Below are positions 5,434 through 5,942 of a DNA stretch of 5,942 bases, one piece after another. The translations under genes and the position numbers were made by a program. The DNA comes from Actinomycetota bacterium. Its GTDB lineage: Bacteria > Actinomycetota > Actinomycetes > Nanopelagicales > Nanopelagicaceae. How positions within the stretch are numbered: position 1 is the stretch's first letter; the number at the start of each line of letters is the position of its first letter. Location of the stretch: NCBI GenBank assembly GCA_009705235.1, contig WLCR01000070.1, positions 1 to 5,942 on the forward strand, written 5' to 3'. The notes below the pieces were generated by a model. The model made no database searches and was not told where the DNA came from. It was given only the letters and a program-made list of their open reading frames with translations.

Positions 5434-5942
5434 GAGATAAAGCAGGCTTTAATATGAGCTTCTGCATCAGCAGAGGCAACAAATAGAAGTTCATCACCAG
5501 CAGCAAATACATCGTGCGCTTTAGCGGTAATCACTCGTCCGTCCCGAACAATCGCTGCAATCGCGGCATTTTCTGGAAGCTCAATCTCTTCTACGGTTTT
5601 TCCAATACATGCAGAACCATCTGGCAAGGTAAGTTCTACAAGGTTTGCCTGACCTTTTCTAAATGAGAATAAACGAACAACATCGCCAACACTTACAGCT
5701 TCTTCTACCAATGCGGAAATAATGCGTGGAGTAGATACAGCAACATCCACACCCCATGAAGAATCAAACAACCATTCATTCTTCGGATGATTAATTCTGG
5801 CGACAACGCGTGGCACACCATATTCAGTTTTGTCAAGCAGGGATGTTACAAGGTTTGCTTTGTCATCACCCGTTGCAGCTACTAATACTTGGCAGTTATT
5901 TAGATGTGCGTTATCAAGAGATGTAATTTCACATGCATCGGC
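5430..5942 (-). CDS. TrkA-family potassium uptake protein (CeoC-like), N-terminus cut by window edge
   Basis: Peripheral cytoplasmic regulator of Trk/Ktr-type potassium transporters that binds NAD(H) or adenine nucleotides through a Rossmann RCK_N domain and another ligand through RCK_C. The minus-strand frame is open to the window end, giving 170 visible residues. A full protein is about 220, so about 50 N-terminal residues with the GxGxxG loop lie outside. The fragment shows the end of RCK_N (1-75), with VLVAATGDDKANLVTSLL (19-36), PRVVARINHPKNEWLF (44-59) and WGVDVAVSTPRI (63-74). A linker helix ALVEEAVSVGDVVRL (77-91) leads to RCK_C (about 85-165), ending in AAGDELLFVAS (147-157). A GTG at 5816 lies mid-domain and is not the start. 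It resembles the CeoC member of the actinobacterial TrkA pair; the partner gene would be expected just beyond 5942. Its stop overlaps that of the DUF3159 gene, leaving no room for a terminator. Confidence 0.93.
   Translation of the reverse strand, partial: ADACEITSLDNAHLNNCQVLVAATGDDKANLVTSLLDKTEYGVPRVVARINHPKNEWLFDSSWGVDVAVSTPRIISALVEEAVSVGDVVRLFSFRKGQANLVELTLPDGSACIGKTVEEIELPENAAIAAIVRDGRVITAKAHDVFAAGDELLFVASADAEAHIKACFIS

Noticed and set aside
1..5942. Search for CRISPR arrays, tRNA/rRNA, insertion sequences, prophage, attachment sites, toxin-antitoxin or defence genes
   Set aside because: Coding sequence of recognisable core families fills nearly all of the window. The longest non-coding stretch is 99 nt, with no repeat arrays, terminal inverted repeats or tRNA-like structures seen.

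Overview
This window is an ordinary chromosomal core region of an actinobacterium. Three families that are largely confined to Actinobacteria (DUF4193, DUF3093, DUF3159) lie beside miaA-dapF-hflX, dut and a TrkA/CeoC-type protein. This matches, from memory, the neighbourhoods of Mycobacterium (Rv2727c-Rv2725c and Rv2699c-Rv2692) and Streptomyces. The DNA is unusually AT-rich for the phylum, by eye in the mid-40s percent GC. Genes are tightly packed or overlapping and there are no mobile elements. I infer a streamlined low-GC lineage such as the freshwater acI group (Nanopelagicales); the exact taxon cannot be fixed from the sequence alone.

Layout. Positions 1-2912 hold a plus-strand operon-like block. 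It starts with the 3' part of miaA (tRNA A37 dimethylallyltransferase), followed 5 nt later by dapF (diaminopimelate epimerase), which overlaps the TTG start of hflX (ribosome-associated GTPase) by 8 nt. A 99-nt spacer (2913-3011) carries a possible promoter and a 7-bp direct repeat, and leads to a small zinc-ribbon-like DUF4193 gene (3012-3308). Converging on it is a minus-strand DUF3093 membrane protein (3319-3750). A 41-bp divergent intergenic region follows. It then opens a second plus-strand block: a PaaI-like hotdog thioesterase (3792-4376), dut (4379-4816, dUTPase) and a DUF3159 membrane protein (4813-5433), the last two joined by an ATGA overlap. The DUF3159 gene converges on the 3' end of a minus-strand TrkA-family potassium-uptake regulator (5430-5942, cut by the window edge); their stop codons share a TTAA.

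The genes serve translation quality (miaA, hflX), lysine and peptidoglycan precursor synthesis (dapF), nucleotide-pool hygiene (dut) and ion homeostasis (TrkA). The DUF proteins and the thioesterase have no assigned substrate. I see no CRISPR array, defence island, prophage, insertion sequence, tRNA or rRNA, and nothing that looks like a new multi-gene system. The points most worth a second look are the gene-content collapse between hflX and DUF4193 and between dut and DUF3159, and the very compact divergent region at 3751-3791. In that region both genes have a TAnnnT hexamer 6-7 nt before the start codon, suggesting face-to-face leaderless promoters.
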